Below, piece after piece: positions 1 to 6,838 of a stretch of 9,007 nucleotides of DNA. The notes below the pieces were generated by a model. The model was not told where the DNA came from. It searched no databases and saw only the letters and a list, made by a program, of their open reading frames with translations. Source of the stretch: JBCCZC01 sp039188505 (lineage in GTDB: Bacteria > Pseudomonadota > Gammaproteobacteria > Xanthomonadales > SZUA-38). Where the stretch lies: contig JBCCZC010000229.1 in the NCBI GenBank assembly GCA_039188505.1, positions 1 through 9,007 of the forward strand. Direction: 5' to 3'. Made by a program: the position numbers and the translations under genes. Each line of letters starts with the position of its first letter. Position 1 is the first letter of the stretch.

Positions 1-1514
1 CTCGCGTCGACCTCGAGCCAGCGACTGCCGGGGGTGCCTCGTAGCTCGTCTTCGAAGATCAACTCCACCCCGGTCTTCCCGACCTCGTGATTGAGCTGAT
101 ACGTCTTCGGTCGCGGGCCGGGGTCGCCGGGTAACGGGATGTCCTGGCCCTCCCACTGACGATCGATCTCGTCGTTGCGCACCTGCCACTCATCGCGGGT
201 GATCGGCCCGACATAGCCGAGCAGGTGCGCGGCGACACTGCCGTACGGGTAGCTGCGGACCGTCTCCTCGACGACATTGACGCCTGGGAACGCGTCGGGG
301 CGTTCCTCCAGAAAGACGAAGAGCTCCGGGTTCACGTCGACGGCGATGGGAATGCGCTCGAACGGGCCGTAGGAGCGGTCGGCGTACTGGGCCTCGATGG
401 AGCCGGAGAGCTTGACCACCTCGCCCTCGACTTCCATGACGATCGGAGCGACCTCGGAATCGAACGAGGTCGCGAGTTCCCGAAGCGCCTGCTCGTGGAT
501 CTCGGCCTGCTTGCCCGTGTCGTAGCCTTGCTTCATCAAAGACAGGCCGCCGAGGAGAGCGCTGGTCCCGACGATACTGCCCGCGCTGCTGTTCGACTGC
601 GAGCTGATGAGGCCGCCGCCGACGGCGGCGAGCGCCCCGGCGAGCATCCGCGTGCGCGCCGACCGCTTCGTGTCGATCATCGCGAGCGTTTCCTCGTAGC
701 TGAAGCGGCGCCACTGATCGTAGGAGTCGTCCATCTGCTGATAGAACAGACCGTACTGCTGATCGACGGTATCGACGAACAGGTACTCGGACTCGCGGAT
801 GCGATTCACGCGGGCGAGCATGGGATCGTTCGGCGAAGGCAGCCGATTGATGACCACGCGGCCGTTCCGCTCCTCCTTCAGATGATCACCGAAGGCCTCC
901 GGTGCGATCTCGGCGGCATAGCGCAGCTGGGCCACGCCGCGGATCTGGGACAGATCCTTGCGGGCAAGGTGATTGCGCGCCGCGATGAGATCGTTCGTGA
1001 TCTGGTTGTAGATGTCCTGGAACGGATCGCCGTCGTAATCGACGTCGTCGCGGTAGGCAAACTGCGTGGCCGAATCCTCGTAGGTCTTGTCGAGCCACTT
1101 CCGCCCGGTGGCATCGAAGGCCTGCACGTCGAGCTCGAGGACGTAGCCGTCGGATTCGACGATCGTGCCGGTAACGACGACCTCGGCGGTCGGATCCACC
1201 GTGGGCAATACCCGGACGGCACCCCACTGGTTCGTCTTCTCCATCGTGTCGCGGAGGAGGTAGGGAATGTAGCGCGCCTCGCCGCGGCGAACCTCCGGGA
1301 AGATCTGATCGTCGTCACGGGGGTCGACCGACGCCGGGATGCCCGGATCGAAGATGACGATACCGACGTCGAGTAGCGCCTCCTGGGGCAGCGCTTCCTG
1401 CGCTCGCGTGACCTGAACCGCGTTGACCTTCTTGACCGTGTGCGAGGTACAGCCGACAGCCAGGACCAGCGTCAGCAAGACCATCGCACGACCCATGAGT
1501 CGTACCACCATCAT
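1..1514 (-). CDS. Lipoprotein of unnamed family joined in frame to a PBP2-type dimerisation domain; 3' end outside window
   Basis: 504 codons are open to the left edge with no stop. Residues 1-22 are a lipoprotein signal (LVLAVGC, Cys22, Thr at +2, so outer membrane is expected). Residues about 45-380 look like a proteobacterial lipoprotein family I recognise but cannot name: a strand with VGIVIFDPG, a helix, EVVVTGTIVESDGYVLELDV, a WLDKTY segment, a glycine-rich stretch near 288-335 and the EVAPIVMEVEGEVVKLSGS segment. From about residue 381 the protein becomes a class B penicillin-binding protein: PFERIPIAVDV, FPGVNV, YPYGSVAAHLLGYVG (422-436), GKTGVE (479-484), LRGTPG (491-496), EVDA (501-504). 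These wordings are of the actinobacterial type. The catalytic transpeptidase part would lie outside the window. The start chosen is the ATG at 1514, which overlaps the upstream stop as ATGA; ATG 1511 is the alternative. The two halves are each confidently recognised as different families; whether one real protein contains both is doubtful. Confidence 0.8.
   Translation of the reverse strand, partial: MMVVRLMGRAMVLLTLVLAVGCTSHTVKKVNAVQVTRAQEALPQEALLDVGIVIFDPGIPASVDPRDDDQIFPEVRRGEARYIPYLLRDTMEKTNQWGAVRVLPTVDPTAEVVVTGTIVESDGYVLELDVQAFDATGRKWLDKTYEDSATQFAYRDDVDYDGDPFQDIYNQITNDLIAARNHLARKDLSQIRGVAQLRYAAEIAPEAFGDHLKEERNGRVVINRLPSPNDPMLARVNRIRESEYLFVDTVDQQYGLFYQQMDDSYDQWRRFSYEETLAMIDTKRSARTRMLAGALAAVGGGLISSQSNSSAGSIVGTSALLGGLSLMKQGYDTGKQAEIHEQALRELATSFDSEVAPIVMEVEGEVVKLSGSIEAQYADRSYGPFERIPIAVDVNPELFVFLEERPDAFPGVNVVEETVRSYPYGSVAAHLLGYVGPITRDEWQVRNDEIDRQWEGQDIPLPGDPGPRPKTYQLNHEVGKTGVELIFEDELRGTPGSRWLEVDA
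369..389 (-). other. Junction between lipoprotein and penicillin-binding-protein sequence
   Basis: Reading the minus strand, the frame passes from SIEAQYAD (ending at residue D379, bases 380-378) into RSYGPFERIPIA without a stop or frame change. From memory of the lipoprotein family, QYA(E/D) should be followed by a Trp-Arg helix and roughly 20 more residues to a natural C-terminus. From memory of actinobacterial PBPs, the R-Y-S/G-P-F/Y block sits in the middle of the dimerisation domain. Both families can share a short GCCGAC..CGC-like string here, so a join through microhomology is possible. The exact base cannot be fixed from this sequence alone. Confidence 0.6.
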
Positions 1515-2620
1515 CGAATCGCCTTCTTGTAGTTGCGGTACTCCTCCCAGAGCTTCTCGCGGAGTACCGGATCGGTTTCGTTCATCGCCGCCTCGCGGAT
1601 CTGGCGAGCCACGACGTCGTCATCAGAGCCATCGCCAACGTCGCCCGGCACCCGCGAGGACGCCTGACTGTCACTGGAGCCGCCGGCCCGCGATCCGCCG
1701 CCGGCCACCTCCGCGTCCGTGATGGTGCCGCTCGAGGGCAGGTCTGATCCACCGGTCGACGAGCCTGCCGCGGGCGGCAGCATGGACGGATCGCTGACGA
1801 GGACGAGCCCCGGCGCGCCGCCCATCTGATCTTCGGGCGTGCCGCCACCGTCGCCACCCGATTGCATGCCGCCGTCGCTCTCGAGGGACTCATCGGGGCT
1901 GCCGGAGCGCTGGGCGGACGCGAGAATGGTCATCTGACGCTGAAGCTCGCCTTCGAAATCGCCCAGGGATTCGTTCAGCCGTCGATCCAGCTCGGACGCC
2001 GGGCCGCCGGGGAACTCACCACCCACACCGCCGGCTTCCGCGACATCGGCGTCGACATTTCCGCCGCCACCGCCACCGCCGGCTTCGCTCGATTCCTCAC
2101 CGGACGCGCCGCCGCCGGATTCCTCTGCCAGGAGTTCTTCCTCGCTGCCTCCCGCGGCCTCGGACCCTTCGGCGGCTTCGGAACCACCGCCGGCTTCGGC
2201 CTGGGCTTCGGAAGCCTCGGCACCGCCTTCACCGCCTTCCATCGATTCCGCGTCAGAATCGCTGGACGCCTCGGAAGAGGACGCCAGCTCCGGCTCGAGC
2301 ACTTCAAGTTCGCTCGGCGTACCGCCGGGCGACGGCATGGCGCTCGGGGAGGATGATGGTGACGGCGGCGAGGGCGGCGAGGGCATCGGGCTGTTGGTCG
2401 CCGAAGGGGAGCTCTGCTGCGAAGGATTCGAGGCACTCGACGAGGAACTCGCGCTGCTCGGCGAACTCGAGCTCGAGCTACTGCTGCTCGATGAGCTCGA
2501 CGACGAACTGGGCGTCGGCATCGGAGGCGGCATGGTTGGCGATGACTGCTGCTGGGAGGTCGACGCGCAACCGTGCAGCAGAGCGACTGCCGCGGCGAAG
2601 AGTGTGAGACGTATTCGCAT
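1511..2620 (-). CDS. Serine-rich, acidic lipoprotein of unknown function
   Basis: A 369-residue protein. The start is the ATG at 2620, preceded by a clear GGGAGGT ribosome site with a 5-base spacer; a longer in-frame start at 2665 would place 15 polar residues before the signal. The signal peptide ends in LLHGC (Cys18, Ala at +2). Residues 19-101 are nearly all Ser, Pro, Gln, Met and Thr, including 16 serines in a row at 38-53. Residues about 102-205 are acidic and rich in Glu, Ser, Gly and Ala. A short predicted helix at about 209-236 (ELDRRLNESLGDFEGELQRQ) may be a coiled coil. The last 38 residues (332-369) are the only ordered-looking block, DDDVVARQIREAA...LREKLWEEYRNYKK, which I recall as a conserved ending in related proteins. 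Likely an extended, disordered surface or periplasm-spanning lipoprotein with a C-terminal binding helix. Its stop overlaps the next start (ATGA), so translation is probably coupled. No enzymatic role is suggested. Confidence 0.85.
   Translation of the reverse strand: MRIRLTLFAAAVALLHGCASTSQQQSSPTMPPPMPTPSSSSSSSSSSSSSSSSPSSASSSSSASNPSQQSSPSATNSPMPSPPSPPSPSSSPSAMPSPGGTPSELEVLEPELASSSEASSDSDAESMEGGEGGAEASEAQAEAGGGSEAAEGSEAAGGSEEELLAEESGGGASGEESSEAGGGGGGGNVDADVAEAGGVGGEFPGGPASELDRRLNESLGDFEGELQRQMTILASAQRSGSPDESLESDGGMQSGGDGGGTPEDQMGGAPGLVLVSDPSMLPPAAGSSTGGSDLPSSGTITDAEVAGGGSRAGGSSDSQASSRVPGDVGDGSDDDVVARQIREAAMNETDPVLREKLWEEYRNYKKAIR
2462..2509 (-). repeat. 16-codon polyserine tract
   Basis: Encodes 16 consecutive serines in the lipoprotein just behind its lipid anchor. 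The codons are mixed (AGT, TCG, AGC, TCA), so it is not a simple trinucleotide slippage tract. The run continues, after one Pro, into further Ser-rich sequence. It probably acts as a flexible linker away from the membrane. Confidence 0.9.
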
Positions 2621-3009
2621 GGGGGACCTCCCGATTCCGTCACCGTTCTGCCGACCACGCTCCAAAGATGGCCGCGGACGGCGAACTGCGCAAGTGTATT
2701 GTCGCCGGGACGCGTGTGGATCAGGTGACCAGTCTGCTAAAAAGATGTTCCCGGCTGGCTCACCCGCCCGCCTGCGTTCGCACGGCGGTTACCAATTCTT
2801 CATCTTCATTCTAGGACCCTTGCGGGCGCCAAAGAGTTGCACGAAGCGGGCGTTTTCCAGAAGTACTATATTTTTCGTATATCATGCGGTCAACGGTCCC
2901 AGACGCCGCAAGCAGGCGTTGCAACAGGCCTTCCAGGTCCCGAGAACAGCGGGTTGTCGTCTCCGGCGAGGCGATGCATAGTGGATCGGCCAGCGAACGA
3001 GGAGTCCCC
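2621..3009. promoter_or_regulatory. Divergent intergenic region, 389 bp, probable promoters for both lipoprotein operons
   Basis: No convincing gene lies here. The minus-strand ribosome site is GGGAGGT next to base 2620. A rightward promoter is most likely in the AT-rich patch 2853-2885, with a weak -35-like TTTCCA (2854-2859), an 18-base gap, and TATATC (2878-2883) or the overlapping TATCAT. That would leave a leader of about 115 bases before the TTG start at 3010. The leader has a small inverted repeat, GACGCC at 2902-2907 with GGCGTT at 2915-2920 (one G-U pair, 7-base loop). For the leftward operon the only -10-like string I see is TACACT on the minus strand near 2694, with no good -35. 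All promoter assignments are tentative. Confidence 0.45.
2999..3004 (+). promoter_or_regulatory. Ribosome binding site that decides a TTG start
   Basis: GAGGAG, followed by a 5-base spacer TCCCC and the TTG at 3010. It is the best ribosome site in the region. It places the start right before a normal lipoprotein signal peptide. The in-frame ATGs at 2884 and 2974 lack a well-spaced site and would put 30-42 polar residues in front of the signal. Confidence 0.75.
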
Positions 3010-3612
3010 TTGAGCCACAGCCGTAGAATCATATTGAGTCTCCTGGCCCTGCTGCTGACGGCTTGCGGCGGGGAAGTGATCATCCGGGACACATATCCGA
3101 CACCGCTCGTCGACCCCCTGCCCTATCGGGTCGGCGTGGTCTACTCGCCCGGCTTCACCGATTACGTCTATCAGAACAACGATTCCAAGCTCACCTTCGA
3201 GCTCGGTTCGAAGCAGCTCAACCTGTACCAGACGGTTTTCGACGCGCTGTTTCAAGAAGCCGTACCCCTGAGCAGCGCCTCGGCGGCAGCGACGGTGCCG
3301 CAACCGCTCGATCTCGTCGTCGAACCCGTGCTGCAGGAGTACGCCTACCTGGCACCGACGGAGACCGCCACGGACTTCTATGCCGTATCGCTTCGCTACC
3401 AGATCCGGCTTTATTCAGGCAACGGCGATCTGATCGGTTACTGGCCCTTCGTCGCCTACGGCAAGAACCGCACGAAGCTGGTCAATCGCAACGAGTCGCT
3501 GGGCGACGCAACCTCCCGGGCACTCCGGGACGCCGCCGCCGCGCTGGTCAGTCAGCTGCGGGGTGTCATCGAGAACGAGCAATGGAGACGTCCGGAGGAG
3601 GTACCGGGATGA
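3010..3612 (+). CDS. Lipoprotein of unknown function, CsgG/TolB-N-like layout suspected
   Basis: A 200-residue protein starting at TTG. Residues 1-19 are a lipoprotein signal (SRRIILSLLALLLTAC, Cys19, Gly at +2, outer-membrane type). The mature part opens with a strand RVGVVYSPGF, then a helix (GSKQLNLYQTVFDALFQEAV). A strand LDLVVEPVLQEYAYL follows, then a beta pair (YAVSLRYQIRLYSGNGDLIG with YWPFVAYG) and a final helix (DATSRALRDAAAALVSQL). I recall similar unnamed proteobacterial lipoproteins with the TYPTPLV.PLP opening. The order of elements resembles the accessory domain seen in CsgG and the TolB N-terminal domain, but sequence alone does not prove that. It overlaps the next lipoprotein gene by 4 bases (ATGA) and is the first gene of a rightward operon. 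No catalytic motif is visible. It is most likely a structural or assembly component of the outer membrane. Confidence 0.85.
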   Translation: MSHSRRIILSLLALLLTACGGEVIIRDTYPTPLVDPLPYRVGVVYSPGFTDYVYQNNDSKLTFELGSKQLNLYQTVFDALFQEAVPLSSASAAATVPQPLDLVVEPVLQEYAYLAPTETATDFYAVSLRYQIRLYSGNGDLIGYWPFVAYGKNRTKLVNRNESLGDATSRALRDAAAALVSQLRGVIENEQWRRPEEVPG

Positions 3613-4271
3613 GACAAGGACTGCGACTCGCCATCACCATCCTGGTCGCGGCCGCCCTCAGCGGCTGCGTCACGGCCCGCGTCGAGGAGTTCATCACGGA
3701 GCGCCCCGTGCTCCAGGCCAATGAATCCGTCGTCATCATGACCAACCGGCAGGACGCCGTGGTGGAGGCAGAGACCGGCTTCTCGGAGTGCCTGTTCTCG
3801 GAGCTCGCGAAAGGCGGAAACCTGGTGAACGTGATCAGCGAGACCCAGTTCAAGGATGAGATGTTCCCCTGGTTCGAACCGCGGCTCGCGCCGGCGCGGC
3901 CCGAAGCGATGGGGCCACTGCTCGACCGCCCGCGCATCGCAAGCCGGATTGAGGAGCTGAACGTGCGCTACCTCGTCTGGATCCACGGCGAGTCCGAGAC
4001 GCTCAACAAGCAGGGCATGATGACCTGCACCCTGAGCCCCGCAGGTGGTGGTTGCCTTGGCGTCCTCAGCTGGGACAACGAGTCGGACTACGAAGCCTCG
4101 ATCTGGGACCTCAGGCGTCGCGAATCCCTGGGCGTCATCAGCTCCGAGGCGACCGGCACCACCGTCATTCCGGCCATCGGCGTTCCGATTCCGCTCCTTG
4201 CCCGGACCAAGACGGCTTCCTGCAAGGGCCTGGCGGATCAGCTACGGGTGGTGCTGTTTGCCGAGTCCTGA
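3609..4271 (+). CDS. Lipoprotein of unknown function with conserved WFEPRLAP and YEASIWDL blocks
   Basis: A 220-residue protein whose ATG overlaps the preceding stop. A strong GGAGGAGGT ribosome site lies 6 bases upstream, inside the previous gene. The signal peptide is AITILVAAALSGC (Cys20, Val at +2). The mature part starts with a strand SVVIMTN and a helix (ETGFSECLFSELAK), then a FPWFEPRLAPARPEAM segment. A strand RYLVWIHGESET follows, then a Cys-containing glycine loop (TCTLSPAGGGC), DYEASIWDLRRRESLGVISS and a final block with ASCKGLADQLRVV. Four mature cysteines besides the lipidated one may form two disulfides. I recall this family as an unnamed lipoprotein in other proteobacteria. The first strand, helix and the YLVW strand followed by an (E)ASIWD strand again suggest a TolB-N/CsgG-like fold. 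The next gene starts 69 bases downstream, so it is probably in the same transcript. Confidence 0.87.
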   Translation: MRQGLRLAITILVAAALSGCVTARVEEFITERPVLQANESVVIMTNRQDAVVEAETGFSECLFSELAKGGNLVNVISETQFKDEMFPWFEPRLAPARPEAMGPLLDRPRIASRIEELNVRYLVWIHGESETLNKQGMMTCTLSPAGGGCLGVLSWDNESDYEASIWDLRRRESLGVISSEATGTTVIPAIGVPIPLLARTKTASCKGLADQLRVVLFAES

Positions 4272-4340
4272 GCGCGGCGAGACACGCCGGACCCCCTCGT
4301 TTATCCTTGAACGTTTGCGAGCACAGGACGGCAGGTTTCG

Positions 4341-6743
4341 ATGAGCCAGGACGGTAGTTTCTTCTCGGAGGTCATGCGCAGGCGGGTGCCGCAGCTTGTC
4401 GGCGTCTATGTGGCCGCCACCTGGATGATGGTCGAGATCGGGGACTGGGCCTCGGAGCGGCTCGGTGCTTCAGCCGACCTCACGACCATGCTGTTCGTGA
4501 TCATGGCGGCTATGCTCCCGTCCGTGGTGCTGTTTGCCTGGAACCACGGCGCGCCGGGCCGGGACCGTTGGCTCTCGCTCGAAAAGATCTTCATCCCGAT
4601 GAACATCATCGCGGCGGTGTTCCTGGCGCGGTTCGTCCTACCCGCGGCAGATCTACCCGACCCGACGGCGCCTGCCGCAGAGCCTCCAGCGGCCGCGGCG
4701 ACGGCCATGGAGACCCGCACGATCGTCGACGAGGACGGGGCCGAGCAGGTCTTCGAAGTCCCCGCCATTGACTACTACCAGCGCGTGGGTATCTTCCCCT
4801 TCGAGTACGAAGGCCCCGAGGAGCAGGCCTGGCTCGCCTATGGTGCGCCATACATGCTCCAGGCGGATGTGAATCGGAGCTCGTTCATCGACCTCGATTC
4901 GCTGTACGAGGTCACGAGCGCGGACCAGCTGCGCGAGGCCGGCTTCGAGACCGGGCTCGGCCTGCCCCAGGCACTCCGCCTCCGGTGGCTTCGCGACCGG
5001 CTGACCAGTCAGATGATCGAAGGCCGCGTGGTGGCCAGCGAAACGGGCTACGTGCTCGACGCCGAACTCCTGGACGTCGACAGCGGCGAGACGCTCGCGA
5101 CCTACGAGGTTTCGGGCACGGACATCTTCGACGTGCTCGAAGACTTCTCCGACGAACTGCGCGATGCCGTGACGCCCGATCTTCCGGAGATGGACGCCAT
5201 CAGCACCGACCTGCCTCTGGCGGAGCATTTCACGGCGTCGCTGGAGGCCGCAAAGCTCTTCGTGGCCGCGCGCAGCGCGCGGTTCTTCGCCAACGATTAC
5301 GCCACGTCCGTCCAGAACCTGCAGGAGGCGGTGACGATCGACCCGAGCTTCGCCGTCGCCTACGCGAGCCTCGCCAACACGCTCCGTGCCGCGGGCCAGG
5401 TTCCGCCGGCCGTCGAGGCCTACGAGAAGGCGCTGTCCCTCGACTACAAGCTGTCCTCGGAGCAGCGTTTCATCATCAAGGCGAATCGCTACGGTGCTTC
5501 CGGTCAGACCGATCGGGCGATCCGCGTGCTGGAAATGCTGGTGGAGGTCCACCCCTTCAGCGCCAACGCCTACGCACTCCTGGCCAACAACCTAGCCAAC
5601 GTCGATCGCCCGGAAGACGCCGAAGCCGCGTTCCTGAAAGTCCGCGAACTCGATCCGTCCCAGGACCAGGTGCTCATTGCCCTGGCCGACCTCAGCCTGA
5701 TGGTGCGCGCCTACGACCAGGCCAACGCCTACGTGACCGAATACCTCGAGACCTATCCGGACGACACGGACGCGATGCTGCGCCTGGGCCGCATCCTCTG
5801 GCTGACGGGCGATACGCCGGGCTCGATCAACCAGATCGAGCGGGCCAGTCTGATCGCCTCTGACGATTTCGAGGCGGAGCTCGCGCTCGCGCGCATCGAG
5901 AAATGGGCGGGCGACTACGAATCGGCGCTGGCCCGGATCGAACGGCTCGTCGCGCGGGAGCTGGGTTCGGTCCAGCGCGTGCAGGCCGGTTCGGCCCAGA
6001 TCGAGCTGCTGCAGCTTCGCGGCCAGATCGGCGAGGCGCTTGCCCTGGTCGACGACCTCGATCAGGCCGCGGGCCAGGCCATGCCGCCGGTCCAACGGAT
6101 TTTCACGATCGTGTCGGCACGGGCGACGCTGTTGATGCTCGGCGGCGACTTCGAAGGATCGATGGCGGAACTCGACGAGGTCGCCACGCAGGTCCAGCCC
6201 CCCTTCGATGGGTTCCTGAACATGTCGCGCATGACGGTCCAGCGTCAGGCCGAGCGTCCCGAGGCTTTTCGGGAATCTCTCGGCGCCTTCGCCGAGTTCG
6301 TGGGCCAGTTCCAGTTTCCGTTCGTTGACGGATTCCTTGTAGCCGGGCGGGCCTACGAGGCCTACCTGGACGGCCAGTACGACGTCTCCATCGAGCGCTA
6401 CCAGGAAGCCATCGCGATCTTCCAGCGCTCCCCCCTCGGCCTGATCGACTCCTACGTGGCCGACTACTACACGACCGAGCTCGCGGCGGCGCTGCGCGCT
6501 GCCGGTCGCGTCGACGAAGCCCTGATCGAGACCGAGCGACATCTCGGGCTCTACCGCGTCGACAACTTCGCGCGAATCGAGCACGTGGAGAACCTGATCG
6601 CCGCCGGCCGTATGGACGAGGCGCGCGAGGAGCTGGCGTTCGCACGGGAGATCTGGGCGCCCGCGGATCCCGGCTTCATCGGGCTGGCCCGGCTGGACGG
6701 GCTCGAAGCCAAGCTGGGCGAAGCGTCGGTCGCCGCCAACTGA
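4341..6743 (+). CDS. Inner-membrane protein with periplasmic TolB-N-like domain and tetratricopeptide repeats
   Basis: An 800-residue protein. Three hydrophobic segments lie at about 18-36, 48-66 and 84-104. Arg-rich flanks before the first (MRRRVPQL) and between the second and third (GRDRWLSLEK), with an acidic loop between the first and second, give N-terminus inside and everything after residue 104 in the periplasm. This membrane module (FFSEVMRRRVPQLVGVYVAA) resembles the one found on many TPR or cyclase-type proteins. A Pro/Ala linker (105-122) follows. Residues about 147-280 match the TolB N-terminal layout: RVGIFPFEYEG, then a helix, LTSQMIEGRVVASETGYVLD, LLDVDSGETLATYE and a closing helix. 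From about 295 to 790 helical pairs of TPR type fill the rest, for example around 318-352, 353-383, 386-420, 455-490, 670-698 and 708-735, with DPSFAVAYASLAN as a good repeat match. It is likely a scaffold that binds partner proteins, perhaps the lipoproteins encoded upstream. No nucleotide cyclase or kinase catalytic domain is present. Confidence 0.85.
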   Translation: MSQDGSFFSEVMRRRVPQLVGVYVAATWMMVEIGDWASERLGASADLTTMLFVIMAAMLPSVVLFAWNHGAPGRDRWLSLEKIFIPMNIIAAVFLARFVLPAADLPDPTAPAAEPPAAAATAMETRTIVDEDGAEQVFEVPAIDYYQRVGIFPFEYEGPEEQAWLAYGAPYMLQADVNRSSFIDLDSLYEVTSADQLREAGFETGLGLPQALRLRWLRDRLTSQMIEGRVVASETGYVLDAELLDVDSGETLATYEVSGTDIFDVLEDFSDELRDAVTPDLPEMDAISTDLPLAEHFTASLEAAKLFVAARSARFFANDYATSVQNLQEAVTIDPSFAVAYASLANTLRAAGQVPPAVEAYEKALSLDYKLSSEQRFIIKANRYGASGQTDRAIRVLEMLVEVHPFSANAYALLANNLANVDRPEDAEAAFLKVRELDPSQDQVLIALADLSLMVRAYDQANAYVTEYLETYPDDTDAMLRLGRILWLTGDTPGSINQIERASLIASDDFEAELALARIEKWAGDYESALARIERLVARELGSVQRVQAGSAQIELLQLRGQIGEALALVDDLDQAAGQAMPPVQRIFTIVSARATLLMLGGDFEGSMAELDEVATQVQPPFDGFLNMSRMTVQRQAERPEAFRESLGAFAEFVGQFQFPFVDGFLVAGRAYEAYLDGQYDVSIERYQEAIAIFQRSPLGLIDSYVADYYTTELAAALRAAGRVDEALIETERHLGLYRVDNFARIEHVENLIAAGRMDEAREELAFAREIWAPADPGFIGLARLDGLEAKLGEASVAAN

Positions 6744-6803
6744 TTGCGGAACTTCGCTACCGTCGACCGGTCCCACTGGCCGGGATGAGGCGGCATGAAA
6801 CCG

Positions 6804-6820
6804 ACGGCGAAGGTCGCCGT
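6804..6820 (+). other. Perfect 7-bp inverted repeat in the msrA leader
   Basis: ACGGCGA (6804-6810), a 3-base loop AGG, then TCGCCGT (6814-6820). The stem can extend by a G-U pair (6803/6821) and a C-G pair (6802/6822). It ends 3-5 bases before the AAGGAG ribosome site of msrA (6826-6831). There is no T-run, so it is not a standard intrinsic terminator. It could affect translation or mRNA ends of msrA, or be chance in GC-rich DNA. Confidence 0.5.
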
Positions 6821-6838
6821 TGCTCAAGGAGTTCGACA

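Noticed and set aside
225..1376. Plus-strand open frame of 383 codons
   Set aside because: It lies antisense to the lipoprotein/PBP frame, which has a lipobox and recognisable families; the plus frame resembles no family and is expected from GC-rich codon bias.
2337..2981. Plus-strand open frame of 214 codons
   Set aside because: Its first part is the antisense of the polyserine gene and its rest runs through the intergenic region with no domain or ribosome site.
2884..3009. ATG start at 2884 for the first rightward lipoprotein
   Set aside because: It lies in the probable promoter, lacks a ribosome site and would bury the signal peptide behind 42 polar residues.
3063..3608. N-terminal extension of the second rightward lipoprotein
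   Set aside because: It is the out-of-frame shadow of the first lipoprotein; the real start at 3609 has a strong ribosome site and a signal peptide.
4272..4340. Promoter or terminator between the second lipoprotein and the TPR gene
   Set aside because: No hairpin with T-run and no acceptable -35/-10 pair; read-through from the lipoprotein genes is simpler.
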